From: Flavobacterium sp. YO12
GTDB taxonomy: Bacteria > Bacteroidota > Bacteroidia > Flavobacteriales > Flavobacteriaceae
Reading direction: 5' to 3'
Assembly (NCBI RefSeq): GCF_004119495.1
Contig: NZ_NRQU01000008.1
Span: 1-64,000 of the forward strand
Length of the DNA: 64,000 bases
Shown here piece after piece: positions 28,680-36,318 of the stretch. Position 1 is the first letter of the stretch. Every line of letters starts with the position of its first letter. The notes beneath the pieces are model-generated. The model was not told the DNA's origin, did no database searches, and saw only the letters and a program-made list of their open reading frames with translations. The translations under genes were made by a program, and so were the position numbers.

Positions 28680-29056
28680 AAGTAAAAATGATAAAAATTT
28701 AATGATTGATTTATCATATTGACTTAATCAAACAGCTGTTTTTTTGCACTGCAGCTAATTTGTTCAAGTAAGTAGTTTTAAAAGTATTGTTCTTGGGGGG
28801 ATACTATTTTTAAAGTGCGAAATACGTTCTTAGGATTAAATTTGTTTTTGGAAATTTTAATTTTCTGCCTTTAATATCTTAGTGGTATTTGTTATTAAGG
28901 GCCTATTGAGATTCGTTCTCAATTAACAGTAAATGTTATTCAGTTATTTCAGATGCACTTTGCATTTGTGATTTTTACAAAAACTATTTCTTGAATTAGT
29001 CAAGGCTAACAATCAGTCATTTTTAAAAAACATCCTTCAAAAGAGGATGTTTTTTT
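28680..29056 (+). ncRNA. Candidate structured ncRNA in a 573-nt gene-free gap
   Basis: Between ubiE and folA no ORF of useful length exists on either strand. The plus strand has a promoter-like element before it and an intrinsic terminator at its end. In between lie several hairpins: an A/T stem around a TTGGGGGG loop (about 28775-28814), TTGAG/CTCAA (28906-28922) and ATGCA/TGCAT (28951-28965). I do not recognise the RNA. 6S RNA or a species-specific sRNA are possibilities. The gap must also contain the ubiE promoter on the minus strand. Confidence 0.3.
29027..29056. terminator. Bidirectional terminator next to folA
   Basis: AAAACATCCTTC and GAGGATGTTTT pair around a short A-rich loop, with T runs usable on both strands. 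It abuts the folA stop codon. Confidence 0.8.
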
Positions 29057-29058
29057 AT

Positions 29059-29541
29059 TTATTTTCTAATGTAAGTTTCATAAGTATAATCGTAAAGATG
29101 TTTTTCATCTTTAAAATTTTCTTCAGATTCTACTAATAACCACTCACTTTTATTGATTTTAGGAAAAAATGTATCAGCGTCAAATGTGTGATGCACTTTG
29201 GTTATTTCGATTATATCCGTATAAGGTAAAGCTAAATTGTAAATTTCGCCGCCTCCAATAATATATGAATCTTCATTTTCAGGGCATAATGCGATAGCTT
29301 TTTCTATGCTGTCGACAACTATGCAGCCTTCAGGGGCATAATCTTTTTGTCTGGTTATAACAATATGTACTCGGTTAGGTAATGGTTTAGGGAAGCTTTC
29401 AAATGTTTTTCTTCCCATTATAATATGATGATTCGTTGTTAGTGATTTAAATCTTTTAAAATCATTTGGCAAGTGCCATACTAAATCATTATTTTTTCCA
29501 AGAGCATTGTTTTCGGCTACAGCCGCGATCATAATAATCAT
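29059..29541 (-). CDS. folA: Dihydrofolate reductase
   Basis: A 160-residue enzyme reducing dihydrofolate with NADPH. The sequence starts IIMIAAVAENNALGKNNDLVWHLPNDFKRFK (substrate and Met20-loop region). IIMGRKTFESFP and YIIGGGEIYNLAL (NADPH-binding) follow. Length and motifs are standard for chromosomal DHFR. thyA lies about 1 kb away, so the folate cycle genes are close. It follows a 2TM gene by 12 nt on the same strand. Confidence 0.97.
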   Translation of the reverse strand: MIIMIAAVAENNALGKNNDLVWHLPNDFKRFKSLTTNHHIIMGRKTFESFPKPLPNRVHIVITRQKDYAPEGCIVVDSIEKAIALCPENEDSYIIGGGEIYNLALPYTDIIEITKVHHTFDADTFFPKINKSEWLLVESEENFKDEKHLYDYTYETYIRK

Positions 29542-29553
29542 AATATGCTAAAA

Positions 29554-29898
29554 CTAAATTTTATTTTCGGTATCCTCATTAATCCTTGATTCTAGTTGAC
29601 TGATTCTCTTTTGCTGTAAAGCAACTAACCTGTCAATTTGTTCCCTTTCCCATTTTTTGTTCATGAATCGATCTGTAATGTAAACTTTTATAAAGTGCAG
29701 TATAAAAATGAAGAACCATAAAGTAATGCCCCATAAGCACCAGTTTTGCTCTGTTGAAGCTCCAAAACCAAAAAATCTATTTGCGATGAAAATAAATAAA
29801 CTTCCCAGTAGAAAAAGTACAAAATGAAAATAAAGGATTTTTTTTTGTCTTATACGTCTTCTTGCATACTCGTATTGTTCGTGCACTTCTTTTTCCAT
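29554..29898 (-). CDS. 2TM domain-containing protein
   Basis: A 114-residue protein with two membrane segments (about 23-43 and 53-72) between charged ends, starting KEVHEQYEYARRRIRQKK. It matches the Bacteroidota 2TM-domain family in length and topology. A C-terminal coiled helix (LVALQQKRISQLESRI) follows. Function unknown. The gene is probably cotranscribed with folA. Confidence 0.82.
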   Translation of the reverse strand: MEKEVHEQYEYARRRIRQKKILYFHFVLFLLGSLFIFIANRFFGFGASTEQNWCLWGITLWFFIFILHFIKVYITDRFMNKKWEREQIDRLVALQQKRISQLESRINEDTENKI

Positions 29899-30138
29899 AC
29901 CGATATAAATGAGATTATAAAGTTAGAATTTATTTTTAAAACACCGTATTCTGACCGCAGAATATTTGTTTGAAAATGAGTTGTAAATAAATATACAAAA
30001 AAAATATACTCTTTAAATTGTTGATGCAATTAAAAAAACGGACTGTTTTTGCTATTATCACAAATCGGAATTGTATTGTGAAAAGTTTAGTTGAATTTAT
30101 GTAATTTTAGTTTATATAAATCTAAAAACTAAATAGTT

Positions 30139-30435
30139 ATGTCTTTAAAGAAACAATTTATCAAAACAAAACCAGTTGTAAAAGTTACTTTTTCTATAGA
30201 TGCCAAAGATGCTGATTCGGCAGCGGTTGTTGGAGATTTTAATAACTGGAATCCTGAAGAGGGAACTTTGAGTAAACTAAAGAATGGAACATTTAAGGCT
30301 ACGTATGACTTGGTAAAAGATGCCATTTATGAATTCAAATATGTAATCGACGGCATTTATATTAATGATCCTGAAGCAGATTCATACAAATGGAATGATT
30401 TCGCCGGCAGTGAAAACAGTGTTTTAGTAGTATAA
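30139..30435 (+). CDS. Small glycogen-binding (CBM48/isoamylase early set) domain protein
   Basis: A 98-residue protein made of one early-set Ig-like domain: KVTFSIDAKDADSAAVVGDFNNWNPEEGTLSKLKNGTFKATYDLVKDAIYEFKYVIDGIYINDPEA. The GDFNNWNP and YEFKYVIDG motifs are those of AMPK-beta/CBM48 glycogen-binding modules. No enzyme domain is attached and there is no signal peptide. Its partner is unknown; binding to alpha-glucan is inferred from the fold. Confidence 0.87.
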   Translation: MSLKKQFIKTKPVVKVTFSIDAKDADSAAVVGDFNNWNPEEGTLSKLKNGTFKATYDLVKDAIYEFKYVIDGIYINDPEADSYKWNDFAGSENSVLVV

Positions 30436-30437
30436 AA

Positions 30438-30470
30438 AAATCCGCTTAAAATTTTAAGCGGATTTTTTTT
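30438..30470. terminator. Bidirectional terminator between the CBM48 gene and thyA
   Basis: AAATCCGCTTAAAA pairs with TTTTAAGCGGATTT, with long T runs on both strands. It serves both convergent genes. Confidence 0.92.
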
Positions 30471-30476
30471 TTGCTT

Positions 30477-31328
30477 TTATACAGCAACACTTCCTTTTAT
30501 GCCCGCATGCGGTTCATAATCAACAAGTGTGAAGTCGTTGTAATCAAAATCGAAAATATTTTTAACAGCAGGATTTAAAATCATTTTTGGAAGCGGTTTT
30601 GGCTCACGAGTCAATTGTAATTCCAATTGTTCAAAATGATTGTTGTAAATATGTGCGTCACCAAAAGTATGAATAAAATCGCCTAGTTCTAAATCGCAAA
30701 CCTGTGCAATCATAATAGTTAATAGTGCATAAGAAGCAATGTTGAAGGGAACACCCAAAAATATATCAGCGCTGCGTTGATACAATTGACAAGATAATTT
30801 TCCTTTTGTCTCTCCTTTTTCTAAATCTGGTGTTGCTACATAAAACTGAAAAAAGGCATGGCAAGGAGGTAATGCTGCCTTATTGTTGGCCACATTTTCT
30901 TCAAAAGATTTTTTTGTGTCTGGCAAAACAGATGGGTTCCATGCTGATACCAACATTCTACGGCTGTTTGGATTAGTCTTTAATTCAGTAATTAATTCTG
31001 AAATCTGATCAATTTCTTCGCTGTTCCAATTGCGCCATTGGTGCCCGTAAACAGGTCCTAAATCTCCATTAGAATCTGCCCAAGCATCCCATATTTTTAC
31101 TCCGTTTTCTTGTAAATATTTAATATTCGTATCACCTTTTAAAAACCAAAGCAGTTCATAGATGATCGATTTTAAGTGTAATTTTTTTGTTGTAACCATT
31201 GGGAAACCTTCACTTAAATCAAAACGCATTTGGTATCCAAAAACGCTTTTGGTTCCAGTTCCAGTTCGGTCTCCTTTTTGGCATCCGTTTTCTAAAACGT
31301 GTTTTACTAAATCTAAGTATTGTTTCAT
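30477..31328 (-). CDS. thyA: Thymidylate synthase
   Basis: A 283-residue ThyA-type enzyme making dTMP from dUMP with methylenetetrahydrofolate. Motifs include [58 protein letters not shown], the catalytic cysteine in [31 protein letters not shown] and DAHIYNNH. The product dihydrofolate is recycled by FolA encoded nearby. Confidence 0.98.
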   Translation of the reverse strand: MKQYLDLVKHVLENGCQKGDRTGTGTKSVFGYQMRFDLSEGFPMVTTKKLHLKSIIYELLWFLKGDTNIKYLQENGVKIWDAWADSNGDLGPVYGHQWRNWNSEEIDQISELITELKTNPNSRRMLVSAWNPSVLPDTKKSFEENVANNKAALPPCHAFFQFYVATPDLEKGETKGKLSCQLYQRSADIFLGVPFNIASYALLTIMIAQVCDLELGDFIHTFGDAHIYNNHFEQLELQLTREPKPLPKMILNPAVKNIFDFDYNDFTLVDYEPHAGIKGSVAV

Positions 31329-31332
31329 TATT

Positions 31333-31444
31333 GCTTTAGGCTTTAGGCTTTAAGCTTTAGGCTTTATCCTAAATGCTTAAGCTTGTTTTTTTTATGTTTT
31401 GCACTTTAAGCTTATTGCTTAAAGCTTAAGGCTTACAGCCTAAA
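31333..31444. repeat. Two heptamer tracts between thyA and the nuclease gene
   Basis: Five perfect-phase units GCTTTAG/GCTTTAA/GCTTTAT at 31333-31367 and five units GCTTATT/GCTTAAA/GCTTAAG/GCTTACA/GCCTAAA at 31410-31444. The second tract ends 2 nt before the nuclease stop codon. Confidence 0.75.
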
Positions 31445-31446
31445 AT

Positions 31447-32070
31447 TTATCTTTTCGAGATTTCGTCTCTAATTTTTGCAGCTTTTTCATAATCTTCCTG
31501 AGAAACTGCCTGATCTAAAAGTTCATTTAGTTCTTGCAGGCTGTGTTTTGCATAAACATCTCCAGATTGATTACTTTCCTCTTCGTGTCCAAAAGTTTCT
31601 GGGTTAGAAAGTACGTCGTCAATTTCCTGAGAACCTTGATCTGTATCAGCTGTATTTGATTTTAAATAAATTCCAGCTTTATCCAGAATGTTTTTATAAG
31701 TAAAAATTGGAGCATTAAAACGTAATGCTAAAGCGATCGCATCTGATGTTCTAGCGTCGATTATTTCTTCAATTTTGTCTCTTTCGCAAATTAAGCTTGA
31801 GTAAAAAACGCCGTCTACTAATTTGTGAATAATGACTTGTTTTACAACAATGTCAAATCTTTCAGCAAAGTTTTTGAATAAATCGTGAGTTAATGGGCGA
31901 GGAGGTTTTATCTCTTTTTCTAAGGCAATAGCAATTGACTGGGCTTCAAAAGCGCCAATAACAATAGGTAATTTTCGTTCGCCGTCAACTTCATTCAAAA
32001 TCAAGGCATACGCGCCATTTTGAGTTTGACTGTATGAAATTCCTTTTATGGATAATTTTACTAGACTCAT
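31447..32070 (-). CDS. Bifunctional nuclease family protein with UVR motif
   Basis: A 207-residue protein. Residues about 1-135 form the BFN/DUF151 domain (LVKLSIKGISYSQTQNGAYALILNEVDGERKLPIVIGAFEAQSIAIALE, DARTSDAIALALRFNAPIFT). Residues about 170-205 form a UVR (UvrB/C) motif (LQELNELLDQAVSQEDYEKAAKIRDEISKR). I choose ATG 32070 over the upstream GTG because the conserved start MSLVKLSIKG fits the family. BFN proteins were described as nucleases in plants; the bacterial role is not settled. Confidence 0.9.
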   Translation of the reverse strand: MSLVKLSIKGISYSQTQNGAYALILNEVDGERKLPIVIGAFEAQSIAIALEKEIKPPRPLTHDLFKNFAERFDIVVKQVIIHKLVDGVFYSSLICERDKIEEIIDARTSDAIALALRFNAPIFTYKNILDKAGIYLKSNTADTDQGSQEIDDVLSNPETFGHEEESNQSGDVYAKHSLQELNELLDQAVSQEDYEKAAKIRDEISKR

Positions 32071-32167
32071 ATATGTTTGTAAAACGGGCACTTAGCACCG
32101 CATTTTAATACTTTTTTTGATTGAAAAATAAAGGTGCAATTTTAATCAAAAAATATGGAACAAAAAA

Positions 32168-32211
32168 GCTGCCTTAAAACAAAGATACGATTATCTTGTT
32201 TTTAGGCAGCT
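32168..32211. terminator. Terminator downstream of etfA
   Basis: AGCTGCCTTAAAACAA pairs with TTGTTTTTAGGCAGCT, with T-rich tails in both directions. On the minus strand it ends the etfB-etfA transcript. Confidence 0.8.
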
Positions 32212-32235
32212 ATATTTTTAAAGAGAATTCTTGAA

Positions 32236-33204
32236 TTAAGAATGTTGTGCTTTGAAAGCTTTTAATTTCTCTGTTAATTGAGGTACGATTTCAAATGCAT
32301 CGCCAACAATACCATAATCAGCAACTTTAAAGAAAGGAGCTTCTGGATCGTTATTGATAACTACTTTTACTTTTGATGAGTTGATACCTGCAATGTGCTG
32401 AATTGCACCAGAAATTCCTATTGCAATATATAAATTTGTAGCAACTGGTTTTCCTGTTTGTCCAACGTGTTCGCTGTGAGGTCTCCATCCTAAGTCAGAA
32501 ACTGGTTTAGAACATGCTGTTGCAGCGCCTAAAACTTCAGCTAAATTTTCAACTAATCCCCAGTTTTCTGGACCTTTCAATCCGCGTCCGCCAGAAACTA
32601 CAATATCAGCATCAGCGATAGAAACTTTTCCGCTTACTTTCTCTACAGATTCTACTTTTACACCAAAATCGTTATCTCCAATTGATGGATTAAAATCTTC
32701 GGCAGCTGCACCTCCTGCGCTTTCGAAAATTCCGTAAGAGTTTTTAGCTAAACCAAGAACTTTTACATCTGTATCGATTTGTGTAATATTGAAAGCTTTG
32801 TTTGAAAAGGCGTTTCTTTTTACTTGGAAAGGCGAGGTGCTTACCGGTAATCCCACGACATTAGAAGCGAAACCAGCATTTAAAGCGACCGCAACTAATG
32901 ATGAAAGATAAATACTGTCTGTTGTAGAAGAAAGCAAAACTACTTTTGTTCCTTCTTTTTCAGCAGCTTGTTTGATTACATCGGCGTAAGCCTTAGCAGT
33001 AAAACCAGCTAATTTATCGTTGTTTACTTTTAAAACTTTATCAACTCCGTATTTTGCTAATTCGCTTACATCACTGATGTTTACAGTTAAAGCTGTAACG
33101 GTTGTTCCTAGACTTTCGGCTACTTTTTTTGCATAAGAAGCTAATTCGAAAGCTACTTTTTTAAATTTTCCTTCTGCAGATTCTGCGTATATTAATATTG
33201 ACAT
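32236..33204 (-). CDS. etfA: Electron transfer flavoprotein alpha subunit
   Basis: A 322-residue ETF alpha subunit. The C-terminal FAD domain is clear: ADIVVSGGRGLKGPENWGLVENLAEVLGAA, CSKPVSDLGWRPHSEHVGQTGKPVATNLYIAIGISGAIQHIAGI and INNDPEAPFFKVADYGIVGDAFEIVPQL. With EtfB it carries electrons from acyl-CoA dehydrogenases to the quinone pool. It lies 67 nt downstream of etfB. Confidence 0.97.
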   Translation of the reverse strand: MSILIYAESAEGKFKKVAFELASYAKKVAESLGTTVTALTVNISDVSELAKYGVDKVLKVNNDKLAGFTAKAYADVIKQAAEKEGTKVVLLSSTTDSIYLSSLVAVALNAGFASNVVGLPVSTSPFQVKRNAFSNKAFNITQIDTDVKVLGLAKNSYGIFESAGGAAAEDFNPSIGDNDFGVKVESVEKVSGKVSIADADIVVSGGRGLKGPENWGLVENLAEVLGAATACSKPVSDLGWRPHSEHVGQTGKPVATNLYIAIGISGAIQHIAGINSSKVKVVINNDPEAPFFKVADYGIVGDAFEIVPQLTEKLKAFKAQHS

Positions 33205-33209
33205 AATAA

Positions 33210-33272
33210 TTTTAGATTTTAGATTTTAGAATTCAGATTGAAACTGAATACTTAAAACTGATTACTGAATAC
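33210..33272. repeat. Nine consecutive degenerate heptamers between etfB and etfA
   Basis: TTTTAGA three times, then ATTCAGA, TTGAAAC, TGAATAC, TTAAAAC, TGATTAC, TGAATAC in unbroken 7-nt phase. The tract fills the whole etfB-etfA gap except for 5 nt. Confidence 0.65.
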
Positions 33273-34018
33273 TAGATTACTTTCGCCTCGTTGTGTAATA
33301 AATTGATTAACTCATCTAGGTTATCTGCAGAAACTAATTTTACTGCTGATTTTGGAGCTGGTTTTTCAAATTTTACTGCTTTTGTATTTACAGGAGCGTC
33401 AACTGGTTCAAGAATAGTTAAAGCTTTAGTTCTTGCTGTCATAATTCCTCTCATGTTAGGAATACGTAAATCTTTTTCTTCAACAAGTCCTTTTTGACCA
33501 CCAATGATTAAAGGAAGAGTAGTGCCTATAGTTTCTTTTCCACCGTCGATTTCGCGAACCGCTTTTACATTATTTCCGTCAACAGTTACTGCTGTACAAG
33601 AGTTTAAGAAGTTGTAACCCAAAATACCAGCGATCATTCCAGGAACCATTCCTCCATTATAATCTAAAGATTCTTTTCCTGCAATTACAAGATCATAACC
33701 TCCGTTTTTAATTACTTCTGCTAATTGTTTTGCAACAAAAAATCCGTCTGTTGGGTTTGCGTTTACACGAATTGCTTCGTTTGCACCAATTGCCAAAGCT
33801 TTACGTAAAGTTGGTTCAGTGTCAGGACCTCCAACATTTACCACTGTTACATTTGCATCTTGTTGCTCTTGAAACCAGATTGCACGAGTCAATCCAAATT
33901 CGTCATTAGGGTTAATTACATATTGTACACCATTGGTATCAAATTCAGAGTCACCATTGGAGAAGTTGATTTTTGAAGTAGTATCAGGCACATGGCTGAT
34001 GCAAACTAGTATTTTCAT
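33272..34018 (-). CDS. etfB: Electron transfer flavoprotein beta subunit
   Basis: A 248-residue ETF beta subunit starting MKILVCISHVPDTTSKI. It has the family signature around VKAVREIDGGKETIGTTLPLIIGGQKGLVE and DLVIAGKESLDYNGGMVPGMIAGILGY. It binds AMP and pairs with EtfA. It is the first gene of the etfBA pair. Confidence 0.97.
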   Translation of the reverse strand: MKILVCISHVPDTTSKINFSNGDSEFDTNGVQYVINPNDEFGLTRAIWFQEQQDANVTVVNVGGPDTEPTLRKALAIGANEAIRVNANPTDGFFVAKQLAEVIKNGGYDLVIAGKESLDYNGGMVPGMIAGILGYNFLNSCTAVTVDGNNVKAVREIDGGKETIGTTLPLIIGGQKGLVEEKDLRIPNMRGIMTARTKALTILEPVDAPVNTKAVKFEKPAPKSAVKLVSADNLDELINLLHNEAKVI

Positions 34019-34204
34019 AAGTATATATTTTGAATTTATAATATGCTTTTACAAATTTAGAATTTAATTTGGAATAATTATACTATGCATGCATAATATT
34101 TTTAAAAACTATTACGATTTCGAAGATTGTCAAAATCTATTAATGATTTCTTGCTTTTAATACAGAAAATGAGCTGCTTCAATTATTTTTTTGAAAAATT
34201 AGAA

Positions 34205-34891
34205 TTAGTTAACTTGTTTTAAACCTGTTTGGTATTCTTCAAAGCTTAATTCCTTTGCACTGTTATTTGGTATTTCAATTTTGGTATTCTCATTCTTAAA
34301 AGTCAGTTCTTGAAAGACCAAAATTGAATTATCGTCAATTTCAAGTTGAATAATAAAGCCAGGCAATCCGCTGTAAAACATTGGACCATCTTTTATCGGA
34401 ATTTCTTCGGTATACCAAGCCGTAATATTTTGTTTGGTAATAAATGCGGTATTTTGTGTTGTCGCTTTTTTACATGAAAAACCATTTATAATTTTAGTTT
34501 CTGGTAAAAGCTCCCATGTATATGTTGGAAGTTTTGTTTTTACATTTGAATCAATCCCGTCATTTGTCATAAGAACTTTGTATATTTTGGAGTCAAAATC
34601 TTTGTAATTAATTACTTCTGAGGATCGGCGAATAGTACGGCTTGCAAAAATTTTACCTCCCGTATTTTCAATAACAGTGTTATCAGTGGTTGTTTTTTGA
34701 ATAGTAGTTAGTCTTTGTATCGACTTATTTTTAGAATAAGTATAGCTAAATACTTCAGGTGTTTTAACTTTTTCTAGAATTCTGCCATCCTTGGTTTTTA
34801 GCTGTTGTCTAGTGTAGGTGCCAACTAGGCTCTGAGATTTTGCTTCGATTGAAAAAAATATAATAATAAATAATAATAGATTTATTTTCAT
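34205..34891 (-). CDS. GLPGLI family protein
   Basis: A 228-residue exported protein: signal peptide (about 1-19, MKINLLLFIIIFFSIEAKSQ), then the family hallmark near the C terminus, here GPMFYSGLPGFIIQLEIDDN (GLPGF variant), preceded by ITAWYTEEIPI. I start at ATG 34891 because it gives a clean signal peptide; the longer frame does not. The function of GLPGLI proteins is unknown. A second, paralogous gene lies at 44.7 kb. Confidence 0.87.
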   Translation of the reverse strand: MKINLLLFIIIFFSIEAKSQSLVGTYTRQQLKTKDGRILEKVKTPEVFSYTYSKNKSIQRLTTIQKTTTDNTVIENTGGKIFASRTIRRSSEVINYKDFDSKIYKVLMTNDGIDSNVKTKLPTYTWELLPETKIINGFSCKKATTQNTAFITKQNITAWYTEEIPIKDGPMFYSGLPGFIIQLEIDDNSILVFQELTFKNENTKIEIPNNSAKELSFEEYQTGLKQVN

Positions 34892-35256
34892 GGCTTTGGT
34901 GTTAAGATTATCCTTACGAAGTAAAGTATATTTAAAGAATAAGCCAAGTGAAAAACTCAATTTTAATAAAAGGTTATTACTTAATTGAAATAATTTTAGA
35001 TTTCAACCGTTTTGATGAAAGAATTTGATTGAGGAAAATTAACAAAAGACTTAAAGTTTGTCTGAAAAAAGTTTCACATAGTTTAAGTGTTAATTTTACG
35101 TGTATTATATCGATTTCGTAAATATCACAATAAAGCTAAAAAAGTTAAAACCTATAGAGAGAAAGAAGTTCATGCGATTTTAAACTTAATTTATGCTTTT
35201 AAGTGATTTAAAATATTTATTTTTGCTCTTCAGAAAATTCAACATACAATATAAAT
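34892..35256. other. 365-nt intergenic region between divergent genes
   Basis: AT-rich spacer between the GLPGLI gene (minus) and the pyruvate dehydrogenase gene (plus). I see no ORF, no hairpin with a T run and no repeat. It must hold both promoters. A TTATTTTG at 35218-35225 resembles a -7 element for the plus-strand gene. Confidence 0.5.
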
Positions 35257-36234
35257 ATGAGAACAATACAATTTAGAGAGGCCATTTGCGAAGCGATGAG
35301 CGAAGAGATGCGTCACGATGAATCCATATATTTAATGGGCGAAGAAGTTGCAGAATACAATGGAGCATACAAAGCTTCAAAAGGAATGCTTGCTGAGTTT
35401 GGCGAAAAAAGAGTAATCGATACTCCAATTGCTGAGCTTGGTTTTACAGGAATTGCAGTAGGTTCAGCAATGAACGGCTGTCGTCCTATTGTAGAGTACA
35501 TGACTTTCAACTTCTGTTTAGTAGGTATTGATCAAATTATAAACAACGCTGCGAAGATGCGTCAAATGACAGGTGGACAATTTAATGTGCCTATCGTTTT
35601 CCGTGGACCAACAGCTTCTGCAGGTCAATTAGGAGCAACACACTCTCAAGCTTTAGAAAACTGGTTTGCAAACACTCCAGGTCTTAAAGTTGTTGTGCCG
35701 TCAACTCCTTATGATGCAAAAGGACTTTTAAAATCTGCAATTCGCGATAATGATCCAGTAATTTTCATGGAATCTGAGCAAATGTATGGTGATAAAGGTG
35801 AAGTGCCAGACGGAGAATACACTATTCCATTAGGAGTTGCTGATATTAAACGTGAAGGAACAGATGTAACTATCGTTTCTTTTGGTAAAATCATCAAAGA
35901 AGCTTTTATCGCTGCTGATGAATTAGCTAAAGAAGGAATCTCTTGCGAGATTATCGACTTAAGAACAGTTCGTCCTATGGATAAAGATGCAATTCTTAAA
36001 TCGGTTAAAAAGACAAACCGTTTAGTAGTTCTTGAAGAAGCTTGGCCGTTTGCTAGTATCTCTTCAGAGATTACTTATATCGTTCAAGAGCAAGCTTTCG
36101 ATTTCCTTGATGCGCCAATTCAGCGTATTACGACAGCAGATACTCCAGCACCTTACTCTCCAGTTTTATTAAAAGATTGGTTGCCAAATGCAGGTGATGT
36201 AGTAAAAGCAGTTAAAAAAGTATTGTACAAATAA
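35257..36234 (+). CDS. pdhB: Pyruvate dehydrogenase E1 component beta subunit
   Basis: A 325-residue E1 beta subunit of a 2-oxoacid dehydrogenase, converting pyruvate to acetyl-E2 with thiamine diphosphate. The sequence shows REAICEAMSEEMRHDESIYLMGEEVAEYNGAYKAS (with the ThDP-activating Glu), DTPIAELGFTGIAVGSAM, VEYMTFNF, FRGPTASAGQLGATHSQALENWF and VVVPSTPYDAKGLLKSAIRDNDPVIFMESEQMYG. The alpha subunit and E2 are not adjacent. Confidence 0.95.
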   Translation: MRTIQFREAICEAMSEEMRHDESIYLMGEEVAEYNGAYKASKGMLAEFGEKRVIDTPIAELGFTGIAVGSAMNGCRPIVEYMTFNFCLVGIDQIINNAAKMRQMTGGQFNVPIVFRGPTASAGQLGATHSQALENWFANTPGLKVVVPSTPYDAKGLLKSAIRDNDPVIFMESEQMYGDKGEVPDGEYTIPLGVADIKREGTDVTIVSFGKIIKEAFIAADELAKEGISCEIIDLRTVRPMDKDAILKSVKKTNRLVVLEEAWPFASISSEITYIVQEQAFDFLDAPIQRITTADTPAPYSPVLLKDWLPNAGDVVKAVKKVLYK

Positions 36235-36254
36235 TACACTTATAAAATACACAT

Positions 36255-36292
36255 AAAGCTTCATCAGTCATATTTATTGATGAAGCTTTTTT
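36255..36292 (+). terminator. Terminator of pdhB with duplicated 3' arm
   Basis: AAAGCTTCATCA pairs with TGATGAAGCTTT, followed by six T residues. The 3' arm plus tail is repeated in tandem (36276-36292 and 36293-36309). Confidence 0.85.
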
Positions 36293-36318
36293 ATTGATGA
36301 AGCTTTTTTTGCCAGATT

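Noticed and set aside
31333..31444. Heptamer tracts as a CRISPR array
   Set aside because: Units of 7 nt without spacers, with no cas genes nearby.
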